Part shown: one piece after another, positions 8,832-18,975 of the stretch | Numbering within the stretch: the stretch's first letter is position 1 | Layout of the letters: every line of letters begins with the position of its first letter | Source of the DNA: an uncultured Microcaldota archaeon | GTDB taxonomy: Archaea > Micrarchaeota > Micrarchaeia > Norongarragalinales > CAINOH01 | Reading direction: 5' to 3' | NCBI GenBank assembly: GCA_903851445.1 | Contig: CAINOH010000009.1 | Coordinates: 197,784 to 261,783 of the forward strand | Length of the DNA stretch: 64,000 bases | The notes under the pieces: model-generated | Seen by the model: only the letters and a program-made list of their open reading frames with translations | Told to the model about the DNA's origin: nothing | Databases searched by the model: none | Translations under genes and position numbers: made by a program

Positions 8832-8996
8832 AGGCGTTACACTCGGTCTTTGCTTGCAACTCTAGTGGGTAATAGTAGTCAAGGCGGGGTTTTATAAAAA
8901 TGCTTCAGCCCAAGCAATAGCGGCAACAGCCGGCTTTGCGCTGTTGACTAACTGCCTGCGTGTTGTAACAAGGGCATTGAAACTTAGGTGTAGACT

Positions 8997-9584
8997 ATGG
9001 CAGAGACTCTGCTTCCACAGGAAAAATATCTCGAATCGGGCATCCACATCGGGACCAAGACCAAGAACGGCGGGATGCGCGCATTCATCTACAAGGCGCG
9101 CGAGGACGGCCTCCACGTGCTCGACCTCAAAAAGATGGACGAGCGCATGAGGCTTGCTGCAGGAATGCTTGCGGCATACGAGCCCTCCACAGTGTACATA
9201 ATCGGCAGCAAGGACAACGCCTTCGGTCCAATCAACAAGATGTGCGAGCTTACGGGCTTTAACGCCCTGAACAACCGCTTCACTCCCGGCCGCTTCACAA
9301 ACCCCGAGCGCGCCGACTTCGTCGAGCCGGCACTCATCTTCGTGACCGACCCCGGGGTTGACAAGCAGGCCGTAAAGGAGGCCAACGTCATCAACGTGCC
9401 CGTAATCGCGCTTTGCGACACCAACAACAGCACCCGCTTCGTCGACCTGGTAATCCCGGCGAACAACAAGGGAAAGAAGGCCATCGCACTCGCGTTCTGG
9501 CTCATCACCCGTGAAGTGCTCAAGCTGAAGGGCTCAATCTCAGGCTACGAGGAGTTCACGGCAGTGCCGGCGGATTTTGAGTAA
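8997..9584 (+). CDS. rps2: 30S ribosomal protein S2
   Basis: YLESGIHIGTKTKNGGMRAFIYKAREDGLHVLDL...PVIALCDTNNSTRFVDLVIPANNKG. Confidence 0.95.
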   Translation: MAETLLPQEKYLESGIHIGTKTKNGGMRAFIYKAREDGLHVLDLKKMDERMRLAAGMLAAYEPSTVYIIGSKDNAFGPINKMCELTGFNALNNRFTPGRFTNPERADFVEPALIFVTDPGVDKQAVKEANVINVPVIALCDTNNSTRFVDLVIPANNKGKKAIALAFWLITREVLKLKGSISGYEEFTAVPADFE

Positions 9585-9632
9585 GTTCATTTAGGCGGTT
9601 TCTCCGCCATCATCTTTCTTTTTCTTAAAAAA

Positions 9633-10418
9633 TTAGATTTTTACAACAAGGCCTTCCTTAGCCGCAACCGCCTTCACTCCAGTCTCCTTTTCAAAGCGCG
9701 TCAGTTCCTTGTCTATCCCTGCCTTGAGGAAGCGCTCGCCAAAGTGCGAAAAGACGATCATCTTGGGCTTGTTTTTCATGGACGTGACCCCGGCGATGAC
9801 TTCATTGAGGCACAGGTGGAACTCGAACCGGTCGGAAGCTGGCCGCAGGCAGTTCACCACAAACGCGCCAAGCCCGCCTTCCAAGTCATATTGCTTCCAT
9901 AGCCCTGCAAAGACCTGCGTGTCAGCTGTGTACGCGACGGTCTTGCCGCCTGCTGACTTGTAGATGAAGCCGATTGACGAGGGGTCCTCGTGGTCGCACG
10001 CAGTGGCGGTGAGCTTGCCTGCATCGAGCAGCTGGCGGCACTCGCCCGGAGTCATTGCCTTGCAGTTGAGAAGAAGTGACTTGAAGTATTCGGGGACCTC
10101 CTTTTCGAACTCGCCGATTCCCTCAACCACGCTCCGTGCCGCAAGCAGGGTGCCGAACTTCTTGTGCCAGTGGTCAAGGGTCATCGCCTCAATCACAATC
10201 TTGGCGTCGCCAACGTGGTCGAGGTGGCAGTGGGAGACAAAGACCGTGTTGAGGCCCTTGAAGGAAAGCTTGTTCGAGAACGTCTTGAGGAACGCTCCGG
10301 GACCCGGGTCGCAGTGCATCACCAGCTTGCCGTCAGTTAGCCGAAAGCCGCCCGTAGGCATGGCCTGCGTGTCAAGCACTACCCGACCGCCCCCGCAGCC
10401 TAGGAAAAAGAGTTCCAT
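9633..10418 (-). CDS. Metallo-beta-lactamase fold hydrolase
   Basis: VFVSHCHLDHVGD, SHFGER. Confidence 0.82.
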   Translation of the reverse strand: MELFFLGCGGGRVVLDTQAMPTGGFRLTDGKLVMHCDPGPGAFLKTFSNKLSFKGLNTVFVSHCHLDHVGDAKIVIEAMTLDHWHKKFGTLLAARSVVEGIGEFEKEVPEYFKSLLLNCKAMTPGECRQLLDAGKLTATACDHEDPSSIGFIYKSAGGKTVAYTADTQVFAGLWKQYDLEGGLGAFVVNCLRPASDRFEFHLCLNEVIAGVTSMKNKPKMIVFSHFGERFLKAGIDKELTRFEKETGVKAVAAKEGLVVKI

Positions 10419-10495
10419 TGCAATACAATGGGCGCGGGAAGAAAATAAAAGGCTGAAGCGGGGTTGCCGAACGAAATAAAAAAGCGCTCGCAGTC

Positions 10496-11353
10496 GTGTC
10501 TTTCGTGATGTATATGGGTAGGTCTCAAAAGGGTTTTATTCGCGATATCAACGCCGGGCGTGCAAGCAACCGTCCTTTTTGGACGGAACAAAAGAGACAG
10601 GCTGCCCAGACGGCTCAAGCCAACGCGGCCAGGGAAAAGGAACTGGCCGTGCTGAAAGCCAGGTCAGAAGAGCTTCGGAATTCATATTCCGCCGCCTTGA
10701 AAGCCAGAGATTTCGTGAAGTGCAGGGACACTTTGCAGCAACTATCGCGGGTTTATAGAGAGCGAAGTATGGATCACCACTATGATGTTGTGATGGGGCG
10801 TTTGGATTCTGCGGACAAAGTCGTCGATTCCCTTCATGAGATAAACGAAATCCGCGCCAAATACCCTGCGGAACAGAGGACTGCGGTCGGAGTTAGCAAA
10901 CCATCGAAGACGGATTCTGAAGACCTGTACACGCATCACATCAGAGCCGCAACCAACATAGCAAAGCTGTTCAAAAAGCCAGTAGAGGAGCATCCCCTTT
11001 CAAAGGCGCACTCAAACGAAGCCGCGGCCATCAAGGAGCATTATTCCTCGTTGGTTAAGGTGGAGCGCATAAAGCGTATAGAAAAGGACTTGGCGATGCT
11101 CAAACCCGAAAATATTGGTTCACTCAAGGACTTGTTAATGGGAGAGCTCGCCCGGTTGAACGGTTCTCCCTCGGAGGCACGGACGCACTACATGCGTGCT
11201 TTTGCACCCGGCAAGGAACAGCGCGACAATGTCCGCTTCATCGTAGATCTGAACGGCCGGGAAACTGCCCGTAATATCCTTGAACTTGCCGCGCCTGAAG
11301 GCGAAAAACCTACGTTGTTCGCCCGAAGGATGTTTGCGGAACATCTCTACTAG
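10496..11353 (+). CDS. Hypothetical helical protein, 285 aa
   Basis: Complete ORF between convergent genes; no recognised domain. Confidence 0.6.
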   Translation: MSFVMYMGRSQKGFIRDINAGRASNRPFWTEQKRQAAQTAQANAAREKELAVLKARSEELRNSYSAALKARDFVKCRDTLQQLSRVYRERSMDHHYDVVMGRLDSADKVVDSLHEINEIRAKYPAEQRTAVGVSKPSKTDSEDLYTHHIRAATNIAKLFKKPVEEHPLSKAHSNEAAAIKEHYSSLVKVERIKRIEKDLAMLKPENIGSLKDLLMGELARLNGSPSEARTHYMRAFAPGKEQRDNVRFIVDLNGRETARNILELAAPEGEKPTLFARRMFAEHLY

Positions 11354-11398
11354 ATGAAATAAGTAGAGCTTTAAAATAAGAAATAAAAAGAAAAAGTG

Positions 11399-11420
11399 AA
11401 AGAGGAACTATGTCCTCTTT
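11399..11420 (-). terminator. Hairpin plus U-tract terminator after rpl24e
   Basis: Minus strand AAAGAGG-ACATAGTT-CCTCTTT then CACTTTTTCTTTTTATTTC. Confidence 0.55.
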
Positions 11421-11578
11421 GCGTATTTCTTGGTCCAGCGCAGGTGCAGCGGGTTCCTCGTCTTGGAGTTTACCTCGCACTTGTGCGAGCAGTAGTGGCT
11501 CACTACGCCCTGCTTGGTGATGAACGTCACGCCGGTGCCCACCGGGTACTTGTTTCCGCAGAATGTACAGACTGCCAT
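11408..11578 (-). CDS. rpl24e: 50S ribosomal protein L24e
   Basis: 56-aa ORF not in the supplied track: MAVCTFCGNKYPVGTGVTFITKQGVVSHYCSHKCEVNSKTRNPLHLRWTKKYAKRT. Confidence 0.92.
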   Translation of the reverse strand: MAVCTFCGNKYPVGTGVTFITKQGVVSHYCSHKCEVNSKTRNPLHLRWTKKYAKRT

Positions 11579-11893
11579 TTATTTGGTAGCACCCCGTGGC
11601 TTGATCGGCTTTGCCTCGCGCTCGGTCTCAAGCAGTATCAGGTAATCCCCCTTGCGTATGGGGCCCTTTACGTTGCGCCTAATGACACGGCCCTGGTCGC
11701 GGCCCGAGAGCACCTTGCACATTACCTGGATGACCTCACCGAACACCCCTGACCGGCCGAGGATTTCGACTACCTGCGAGGGGTAGCCTTCGAAGTTGGC
11801 TGGGATTGCAGATGCGTCGGACGCCTTTGTCTCGAGTGACTTGGCCTGCTCCTCCTTTTCCTTCTTGGATTCAATCTTCTTTTTTCCGCCCAT
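11579..11893 (-). CDS. rps28e: 30S ribosomal protein S28e (with N-terminal extension)
   Basis: [58 protein letters not shown]. Confidence 0.93.
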   Translation of the reverse strand: MGGKKKIESKKEKEEQAKSLETKASDASAIPANFEGYPSQVVEILGRSGVFGEVIQVMCKVLSGRDQGRVIRRNVKGPIRKGDYLILLETEREAKPIKPRGATK

Positions 11894-11931
11894 TGTAACA
11901 CGTCTCTAAAAGTAAGTCAAGCTAGATGGAG

Positions 11932-12321
11932 TTATTTCTTCTTCTCCTCTGCCTTGGGCGCGAGGGCAACAGCCTTCTCTACGACCTCCTTGAGCACGGC
12001 CTCGGCCTTGTCCGCCTTGGCCACTGCGACTGCCGCAGTCCCCACTCCCAGGCCAGCGGCCTTTCCAAGCGTGAGCTTCTCCGAGATGAACACGTACGGC
12101 ACCTTCTTCTCACCACAGAGCATCGGAAGGTGCATGACGATTTCCTCAGGGTCGACGTCAGCTGCGATGAGCACGAGCTTTGCGTTCCCGCGCTCGATGG
12201 CCTTTGTCGCCTCGTTGGTTCCCTTTCGGAGCCCGCCGCACGCAAGGCCGGCCTCCACTACCTGGAGTGCCTTCTGCTGGACGTCGGAGGGGGTTTCGTA
12301 CTTTACATAAGATTTTGCCAT
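11932..12321 (-). CDS. rpl7ae: 50S ribosomal protein L7Ae
   Basis: GLRKGTNEATKAIERGNAKLVLIAADVDPEEIVMHLPMLCGEKKVPYVFI. Confidence 0.96.
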   Translation of the reverse strand: MAKSYVKYETPSDVQQKALQVVEAGLACGGLRKGTNEATKAIERGNAKLVLIAADVDPEEIVMHLPMLCGEKKVPYVFISEKLTLGKAAGLGVGTAAVAVAKADKAEAVLKEVVEKAVALAPKAEEKKK

Positions 12322-12522
12322 TTACAGATTCACCTTTCTCAATTTCGCTTTCATTGAAAGACGTTTCATCGCTTTCCCCGGGCAGCAGTCGCCGTCCCGG
12401 GTCATAAAGCCAGAGTCCGCAAAAACGCGGAGAACTAGCGAAGTATTTTAGTGCAAATAATGATTTAAAAGCGGATAGGATTACAAGAAACCTTAGGCAA
12501 ATGGCAGGAGCGATGAGTATGA

Positions 12523-12873
12523 ATGGACAGACGAGAACGGCAACCCCTGGCAGAGTCCCCCGTTAGGAGTAAAGCCGCGCAGGAAGTCGCCTTCGATCAC
12601 ATAAAGTTTTTAGATACGCTTGACCCGAAGGTTCATTGCGAGCTAAACCACCCTATCTACACGGAGTACGCCCGCGAAGTTTTTAACAAGACCAACTGGT
12701 CTGCTAAAAGCGCCCGCGTGGACGAGCTGCTGCGCTTTGCAGGAAGCAAGATGCCGGAGTTGACGGGCAAAACCCTACGTCCGGGAACGGCGCGGTTTGA
12801 GAAGGCATTCATAAAACATTACTCGAACTCGCTTGCGTCAATGTGCAGTTCGATACTTCGAAACATGAAGTAG
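12523..12873 (+). CDS. Hypothetical protein, 116 aa
   Basis: ORF preceded by TATA-like GATTTAAAAG; no recognised family. Confidence 0.5.
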   Translation: MDRRERQPLAESPVRSKAAQEVAFDHIKFLDTLDPKVHCELNHPIYTEYAREVFNKTNWSAKSARVDELLRFAGSKMPELTGKTLRPGTARFEKAFIKHYSNSLASMCSSILRNMK

Positions 12874-12891
12874 CCGAAAGGACCGCTTTCC

Positions 12892-13905
12892 CTACAGCCA
12901 GTCCTCTTTCTTGAAGTACAGCGTGGTGCCTACCATCATCACAGCCATCACCGCAAGGAGCACGTAGAAGCCGTACTCGAATTCGGTCTCGGGCATGTTG
13001 TGGAAGTTCATCCCGAAGATTCCGGCAAGGAGCGTGGGCGGCATCAGGATGGTGGATATTGCTGCCACCCGCTTCATCGACTTGTTGAGCGTGTTTGACA
13101 CGGAAGACAGGTACGCTTCCATCACGTTGGTGACCATGTCGCGGTTCATCTCTACGTTGTCCAATAGGCGCACGAGGTGGTCGTAGGTGTCGCGGTAGTA
13201 CGGCGCGTTCTGGTCGCGTACAAAGCGCACCTCGCGCCGCGAAAGCGACCCGGCGACGTCGCGGAGCGGCTGGACTTCCTTGCGGAACGTAAAGAGCAGC
13301 TTCTTCATGCGCAAGGCTTCTGAAAGCGTGGCCTTGGTGGGCTGGCCGAGCACCTCGTCCTCGAGACAGTCGAGCTTTTCCGTTATTGCGTTGAAAAGCG
13401 GGAAGTAGTCATCGACAGTCGCGTCCATCACCGCGTACAAAAGGTAGTCCGCGCCAAGCGAGAGCAGGTACGGGTTCTTCTTGGCCTTCTCGTAGACGAC
13501 TTCCTGCGTGGTGGCATTGTCAATGCTGTGGGTGATTATCCAGTTGTCTCCAAGGAAGAAGTTGAGCTGGGTGGTCTTTCCGCTCACAACGTCCGTCTCG
13601 TCCGGGCCTATCTCGTAGTCCGGCCCGGCGCCTGCGGGGATTGCGGGCACCTTGAACGAGTGCACCACCACGAACGCGTAGTTCGGGTAGACTTCGACCT
13701 TCGGCCGCTGGTTGGTCTTTCGCGCGTCCTCGATGGAAAGCTCGTGAAGCCTGAACGCGTGCGCAAGCCCCTCAGTTTCCTTGGGCGTTGGTGCGTCCAC
13801 ATCCACCCACACGGTGTTGGACTTTACCGCAGCTGCCTTGGCTATTGCCGCAAGGTCGGACTCTTCCCTGGCCTTTCCTTTCGAGTAGATGAGCGCGCGG
13901 ATCAT
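12892..13905 (-). CDS. corA: CorA-family divalent cation transporter
   Basis: C-terminal PPTLLAGIFGMNFHNMPE plus second TM; start proposed at MIRALIYSKG. Confidence 0.92.
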   Translation of the reverse strand: MIRALIYSKGKAREESDLAAIAKAAAVKSNTVWVDVDAPTPKETEGLAHAFRLHELSIEDARKTNQRPKVEVYPNYAFVVVHSFKVPAIPAGAGPDYEIGPDETDVVSGKTTQLNFFLGDNWIITHSIDNATTQEVVYEKAKKNPYLLSLGADYLLYAVMDATVDDYFPLFNAITEKLDCLEDEVLGQPTKATLSEALRMKKLLFTFRKEVQPLRDVAGSLSRREVRFVRDQNAPYYRDTYDHLVRLLDNVEMNRDMVTNVMEAYLSSVSNTLNKSMKRVAAISTILMPPTLLAGIFGMNFHNMPETEFEYGFYVLLAVMAVMMVGTTLYFKKEDWL

Positions 13906-13987
13906 TTTTTCACTTGATTTGAAAACGGCCCGGCGCAAATTAAAGCTTTTTATTGCGGGCTTACGATTGTGATGTGGACGCGGTGCA

Positions 13988-14698
13988 TTGGGGTTGGGCT
14001 ACAAAAAAGGGCAACTGGTTCTTTTCGACCTCGACCAGACCATTGTTGATGCGATTCCCCTTTACGACCGCGCGTGCAGGAGGGCCTTTCGCGAGCACTT
14101 CAACGTTGAGTGCAGCGCATACGAGTTGGACTTTGCTGGAAAGACCATGCCCGCGATAATTCGGGAGGGTTGTGAAAAGAAGGGCGTGCCAAGAACGGAG
14201 TACGATGCCAAAGCGCACCTTGTGATTCGCGACTTGATACGGTATTTCGACAGCTACGTTTCGCAGAAGGATTCGAATATCAGGGTCCTTCCGGGTGCAA
14301 AAGAGCTGCTTGAGGCGCTTTCCAAAAAGGGCATCCTGCTAGGCATAGTGACCGGGAGCGCGGAAAAAAGCGCAAACAAGCTTCTTTTTCGGGCGGGGCT
14401 TCGGCGGTATTTTGCGTTCGTGGTCGGCGGCGAGCGTGCTGCTGACAAGAAGCAGGCTGCCAAAGAGGCGCTTTCCGAAGCCAAAAAGGCGTTGGGGTGT
14501 TTTCCGAAAAAAGTCGTCTTCGTGGGCGATTCTCCACGCGAGGCGCAGGTTGCAAAAGCCGAAAACTTCGCTTTTATCGGAACCGCAACAGGTTATCACA
14601 CGAAAAAACAGCTCAAAGATGCCGGGGCGGCCTTCGTGTTTGCGGACCTTTCAGGCACCAAAAAAGTCCTGGCTGCGATATTGTCGCAACTTAAATGA
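13988..14698 (+). CDS. HAD-superfamily hydrolase
   Basis: LVLFDLDQTIVDA...GIVTGSAEKSANKLL...KKVVFVGDSPREAQVAK. Confidence 0.87.
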   Translation: MGLGYKKGQLVLFDLDQTIVDAIPLYDRACRRAFREHFNVECSAYELDFAGKTMPAIIREGCEKKGVPRTEYDAKAHLVIRDLIRYFDSYVSQKDSNIRVLPGAKELLEALSKKGILLGIVTGSAEKSANKLLFRAGLRRYFAFVVGGERAADKKQAAKEALSEAKKALGCFPKKVVFVGDSPREAQVAKAENFAFIGTATGYHTKKQLKDAGAAFVFADLSGTKKVLAAILSQLK

Positions 14699-14744
14699 TT
14701 GCTTAGTTTGTAGTGCCTAACTTTCTTCTTTTGTTGGGTTCCGC

Positions 14745-15761
14745 CTAGCCCGTTTTCAGCATCCTTTCCCTTTGCGCCTTCTCGTCCCTGCACAAAAGCG
14801 TGACCGCGCTCGGTCCGTGCTCGTCGGTGACAAGGTATCCAGTTTCCTGCGCAAGCTTCTGCGAGAAGTCGTTTATTTGCGCCTGTGTCGGCATCTCATC
14901 CTTTTCCAAAATTATGTATGACGCGCCGACATGCATATAGCTCTTGGCCTCGACGTAGTCCGGCTGGGCTTTTTCTATCAGTTTGGTAAAGCCATCGATC
15001 GCCGCATCGGTCATATTCAGGTTCCTCATCAAGGTCATCCGCAGGACAGTCCGTGCCTTTCCTTTCAGGCTTGCCATCAGCTCAAGCGACGCCTCGTATT
15101 TTTTCCAAGTGTCAGGCTCCTGCGGCAAAAGGAGTCTTTCGTGCGAGAACTGGTCGAACGCGGCAAGCGAAAGGTAAAGCTGGGTCGGAAGCGCCCGTTC
15201 ATCAGCAAGTCGTTCAACCATTTCCGGTCGCGTGCCGTTGGACGCAAGGAACGTCGTCAGGCCCATCCTGTGGAACTCCTTGACAAGTTCCGGAAGCTGG
15301 GGGTAGAGCGTGGGTTCGCCTGCAAGCGAAATAGCCACATGCCTTGGCTTCTGGCTTCTCTTCCAGGAGGCCATATTCACTTTTGAGTTGCCAGGGAAGC
15401 CGTTGAGGTTGTGAAGCTGGGCTTTAATCGCCCCTTCAGCAATGTCTTTCGCACCATCAACTCCGGCCGTCCACTGCGCGGAGTAGCTTGCAGGGTCGCG
15501 CCAGCAGAACACGCACTTTTGCGTGCAGAACGGCAGGGCCGGCGTGAACTGGACGCACTGCTCGCTTGAAATGCCGTAGAACCTGTTCTTGTAGCACGAG
15601 CCTCCGGTGAGTATTGCCTTCTTGCACCAGTGGCACACCTTCACAGCCGAGTGCCTGTGCGGCCCGACAAGCTCGTAGCCTGCCTTTTCCAGGCGGTGAA
15701 GCTGTTCCTTGGAGAGGGCAGCAGGCTGGGTGGTTCCTGCAGGCTCAAGGCAAATGGCCAT
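14745..15761 (-). CDS. taw1: Radical SAM tRNA-Phe 4-demethylwyosine synthase (TYW1/Taw1)
   Basis: FCTQKCVFCWRDP (CX3CX2C), HVAISLAGEPTLYPQLPELVKEFH. Confidence 0.92.
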   Translation of the reverse strand: MAICLEPAGTTQPAALSKEQLHRLEKAGYELVGPHRHSAVKVCHWCKKAILTGGSCYKNRFYGISSEQCVQFTPALPFCTQKCVFCWRDPASYSAQWTAGVDGAKDIAEGAIKAQLHNLNGFPGNSKVNMASWKRSQKPRHVAISLAGEPTLYPQLPELVKEFHRMGLTTFLASNGTRPEMVERLADERALPTQLYLSLAAFDQFSHERLLLPQEPDTWKKYEASLELMASLKGKARTVLRMTLMRNLNMTDAAIDGFTKLIEKAQPDYVEAKSYMHVGASYIILEKDEMPTQAQINDFSQKLAQETGYLVTDEHGPSAVTLLCRDEKAQRERMLKTG

Positions 15762-15862
15762 AGAATCTGTTTTTGCCTGCCAAGGTATTTAGTGCCTGCG
15801 GATGGGGGCAACAGCGGTTTTTAATCGGTGGCGTTTCTAATGTTTTCAGAAGGTGGTTTGGA

Positions 15863-16246
15863 ATGACTCCACAAAACGAGGCTACCCGCAAAGGCAATCT
15901 TCCCGTTTCTCAAGTTATGGAAATGAAGGGAAAATTAGCCCATCTTGATGTGCACATGCCGGATTCAGACCATTATTTGCACAGTTTTGGGAAATTCCTA
16001 TCCAAGAGGATATGCGACCACCAACTCGCCCCCGCAGGTTTTCATACTGCCGCACAGCTGGCGCTTTTTGATTTAGAACGGGGGAAGGACGGCTATACAG
16101 GAGAACCCATACGTCATGACTTGGTCGGTTTTCCACCGTTTGTGTTTCGGACTTACGCGCTGATGATTCCCGAAATAGCAAGCGCAGTCTGCCCGCCAAA
16201 ATTTGCCGCGGCTGTGAAGGATGCGTTTGAGAAATCCAAACAGTGA
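15863..16246 (+). CDS. Hypothetical protein
   Basis: ORF; proposed start MTPQNEATRKGN; no recognised domain. Confidence 0.5.
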   Translation: MTPQNEATRKGNLPVSQVMEMKGKLAHLDVHMPDSDHYLHSFGKFLSKRICDHQLAPAGFHTAAQLALFDLERGKDGYTGEPIRHDLVGFPPFVFRTYALMIPEIASAVCPPKFAAAVKDAFEKSKQ

Positions 16247-16307
16247 CGTAACGCTTCCGCTTGGGTTTCAAAAACAATAGAAAAAGAATTGAAAAAAGAA
16301 AAGAAGC

Positions 16308-16565
16308 CTAGAATGAGAGTGCGCGCCGGTCCACTACCATGACGTCCTTCACGTCAAGTACGGACGAGTACGGCAGCATGGCCTCGACGCCCTTCTCTCC
16401 AAGCCTCTGGGCGAGGGTGGAGTCGGGGTTGGGCTCGATGAGCACGCTCTCTATCTTTCCGGACAGCTCGTTGATGTAGAGGTCCAGCACCCGGCCGAGT
16501 TCCTCTCCGTCTGTAGTGATGATTCTCTTTCCAGCGAGCTGTTTTGCGATCGCGAATTTGACCAT
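16308..16565 (-). CDS. PRC-barrel domain protein
   Basis: MVKFAIAKQLAGKRIITTDGEELGRVLDLYINELSGKIESVLIEPN. Confidence 0.87.
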   Translation of the reverse strand: MVKFAIAKQLAGKRIITTDGEELGRVLDLYINELSGKIESVLIEPNPDSTLAQRLGEKGVEAMLPYSSVLDVKDVMVVDRRALSF

Positions 16566-16731
16566 ATTTTCACCTTCGTAAAAAGCATTGGGGAGCCTTT
16601 GTATAATTTGGATATGCTTCTAATGTTTTTAAACCCGTTGGGAATTTGCAGGCGCGGTTTTTGCGAGGTAAAGTCGGTTTTATATACCGGCCGGCAGTGA
16701 TTAACCTGTCTTACGTTACGGGTGTGTGGAA

Positions 16732-16977
16732 ATGAAGGTAAAGGACGAGGTTCTCACGGTAATCGACGCTTTGAAGAAGGCCGGCTTCACTCCAGTTGAC
16801 GCGGTATTTGAGGGTGCGGTAGGGGTAAAGGAGGACACCACGCTCGCGTTCATGGACAAGCTCAACGACGCGCAGATGGTCTCCGGAGTGGTCAGGGTAA
16901 TCTACACGACTTCGGACAATGCAGTGCGCTTTGTGGAAATCCCTGTTGGCGAGCAGAAGGCACAGGAAGGCCAGTAG
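16732..16977 (+). CDS. Hypothetical protein, about 81 aa
   Basis: ORF with upstream TATA-like TTTATATACCGG. Confidence 0.55.
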   Translation: MKVKDEVLTVIDALKKAGFTPVDAVFEGAVGVKEDTTLAFMDKLNDAQMVSGVVRVIYTTSDNAVRFVEIPVGEQKAQEGQ

Positions 16978-17011
16978 GGGGGTTCCGGCTCGACCGGGCA
17001 TCGCCACCAAC

Positions 17012-18055
17012 CTAAACCTCTATTTCTATTTTATTTTTCCTCTCTTTCTTTGCTTTCTCAATAGCATCCTCCACTTTGTCATAGTGGAGGTAGATTGCAT
17101 CGCCAAAATCCTGCAGCCCTTCAGCAGCCACAAGGGCTTCGGCAATCGACTTTTCCTGGATTTCCTTTTGCTTTAGGAGCTTCTCAAGCTTGGCGTTCTT
17201 GGCCTTCTTTACAGGACCGGAAATTGCCGCTTTGGAATAATATTCGTCAAGCGCGTCGGAAAACGTGTCGAAAACCTTGGAACTTACGGGCTCGGACTTC
17301 AGGTATGCTGTCGGGTCGTTGAGCTTGATTGCGGAAAAGCCGGTAGCACCGCCTTCGGCGCCATAATAAACCACGAATTCTGGTTCAGAAACGTACTTTG
17401 TCAGTGCCTTCGCCGCTTTTTTTGCATCCGACAGGTCCGCGCCTTTTGAAAAATCGTCAAAATATGCAGGCGCAAGCGCGATTTTCTTCGCCGCGTCCTT
17501 TGCATCTGCACCGCCTGGCGCCTTATCCGCCGCTGCCTCAAGGGCTTTCTCAACAGCAGCGGCATCAAACGGGCTTGCCGTAGCAGCCGGGACCGGGTAT
17601 TGCCCCCCGCGCGCAACAACGCGCTTTGCTTCCCTCTGCTCGTGATATGCCGCGATTATCCTCCCATCCTCGCTGCACAGGACCAGGTTCCCCTTTGCGA
17701 ACATCTCAAAGTACAAGAGGCACGCCTCTTCCTTTCGCAGTTGCATCACAACAAGCCGGTCGAGCGACACCTGCGAGATGCCCTCGAATACCGCGTTCGC
17801 AAGCCTCTTGCGCAAAAGCGACGCGAACGAAGTCGGCTGCATCGGCGACTCCGGAATCATCTTTGATGCGGACAGCCGCGTGCCGAGCGTTGCAACAAGG
17901 TCGGTCTTTTCGCCCTTGTTTCCGAGCCTGAACCTGAAAACACCGTCCTCGATTTCATAGATTTGTTCGAGTCTGCCGCCAACAGCTTGCGCTAGTTCCC
18001 TGACCGCGTAGTGGTAGTCGAGGTTGGACATCTTCTGCGGCTGCTGCCGTGCCAT
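17012..18055 (-). CDS. NFACT-N (Rqc2/FbpA-like) protein lacking an obvious NFACT-R domain
   Basis: MSNLDYHYAVRELAQAVGGRLEQIYEIEDGVFRFRLG..., then coiled-coil; ends at EKAKKERKNKIEIEV. Confidence 0.75.
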   Translation of the reverse strand: MARQQPQKMSNLDYHYAVRELAQAVGGRLEQIYEIEDGVFRFRLGNKGEKTDLVATLGTRLSASKMIPESPMQPTSFASLLRKRLANAVFEGISQVSLDRLVVMQLRKEEACLLYFEMFAKGNLVLCSEDGRIIAAYHEQREAKRVVARGGQYPVPAATASPFDAAAVEKALEAAADKAPGGADAKDAAKKIALAPAYFDDFSKGADLSDAKKAAKALTKYVSEPEFVVYYGAEGGATGFSAIKLNDPTAYLKSEPVSSKVFDTFSDALDEYYSKAAISGPVKKAKNAKLEKLLKQKEIQEKSIAEALVAAEGLQDFGDAIYLHYDKVEDAIEKAKKERKNKIEIEV

Positions 18056-18182
18056 TAAAAGCAACTCGTGTGCTAATCGTATTTTAAGCAAGGTTTGCGT
18101 CCTAATTTGGACGATGCAAAGCCTTCGCCATCCATTGTAATGTTTTAGGCTGCAGGTTCTTTTTTAACACGACAAATACGCA

Positions 18183-18947
18183 GTGGTTTCTATGAAAACG
18201 CAGGCCAAACCAACGCCTTCATCGCCGCACCCCAACGGCAAGCCGGTAATCGAGCTTGACTCCGTCTACAAGTCCTACTTCATGGAGTCTCTGGAGGTTC
18301 CCATCCTCAAGGACATAAACATAGCTGTCCGCGAGGGCGAGTTCGTGGCGATCATGGGGCCATCAGGCAGCGGGAAGTCCACGCTTATGAACCTCGTCGG
18401 CTGCCTTGACGTTCCCACGCAGGGTAGGGTGCTACTTGACGGCCACGACATCACCAGGCTTTCCGACAACAGTCTTGCGCGCATCCGCGGCAGCCTCGTA
18501 GGCTTCGTGTTCCAAAAGTTCAACCTGATTAATTCGCTGACCGCGTGGGAGAACGTGGCGCTCCCGCTCATCTTCCACGGCACTCCTGCTGACGAGCGCA
18601 AGGCCGTTGCAATCAGGATCCTGACCTCGGTAGGCATGGCCGACCGGGTGAACAACCACCCAAACCAGCTTTCAGGGGGTCAGCAGCAGCGCGTTGCGAT
18701 TGCGCGCGCCCTTGCGGTCCGGCCTCAGATGATTCTTGCGGACGAGCCAACCGGAAACCTTGACTCGACAACCGGCAAGGAGATCCTCTTGCTTTTCCGT
18801 AGCCTCAATGCCGAGGGCAAGACGATAGTCCTTGTCACGCACGACGAGAGCGTGGCGAGCAACGCCCGGCGCATCATCCAAATCAGCGACGGCCGAGTGG
18901 TAAGCGACGAGGGTTCCAGGCACGTTAAAAAGAAGGTGTCCGATTAA
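18183..18947 (+). CDS. ABC transporter ATP-binding protein (MacB/LolD type)
   Basis: GPSGSGKSTLMN, LSGGQQQRVAIARALAVRPQMILADEPTGNLD. Confidence 0.94.
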   Translation: MVSMKTQAKPTPSSPHPNGKPVIELDSVYKSYFMESLEVPILKDINIAVREGEFVAIMGPSGSGKSTLMNLVGCLDVPTQGRVLLDGHDITRLSDNSLARIRGSLVGFVFQKFNLINSLTAWENVALPLIFHGTPADERKAVAIRILTSVGMADRVNNHPNQLSGGQQQRVAIARALAVRPQMILADEPTGNLDSTTGKEILLLFRSLNAEGKTIVLVTHDESVASNARRIIQISDGRVVSDEGSRHVKKKVSD

Positions 18948-18975
18948 ATTTTCAGGGGAATGTTCAGGGAAAGCA

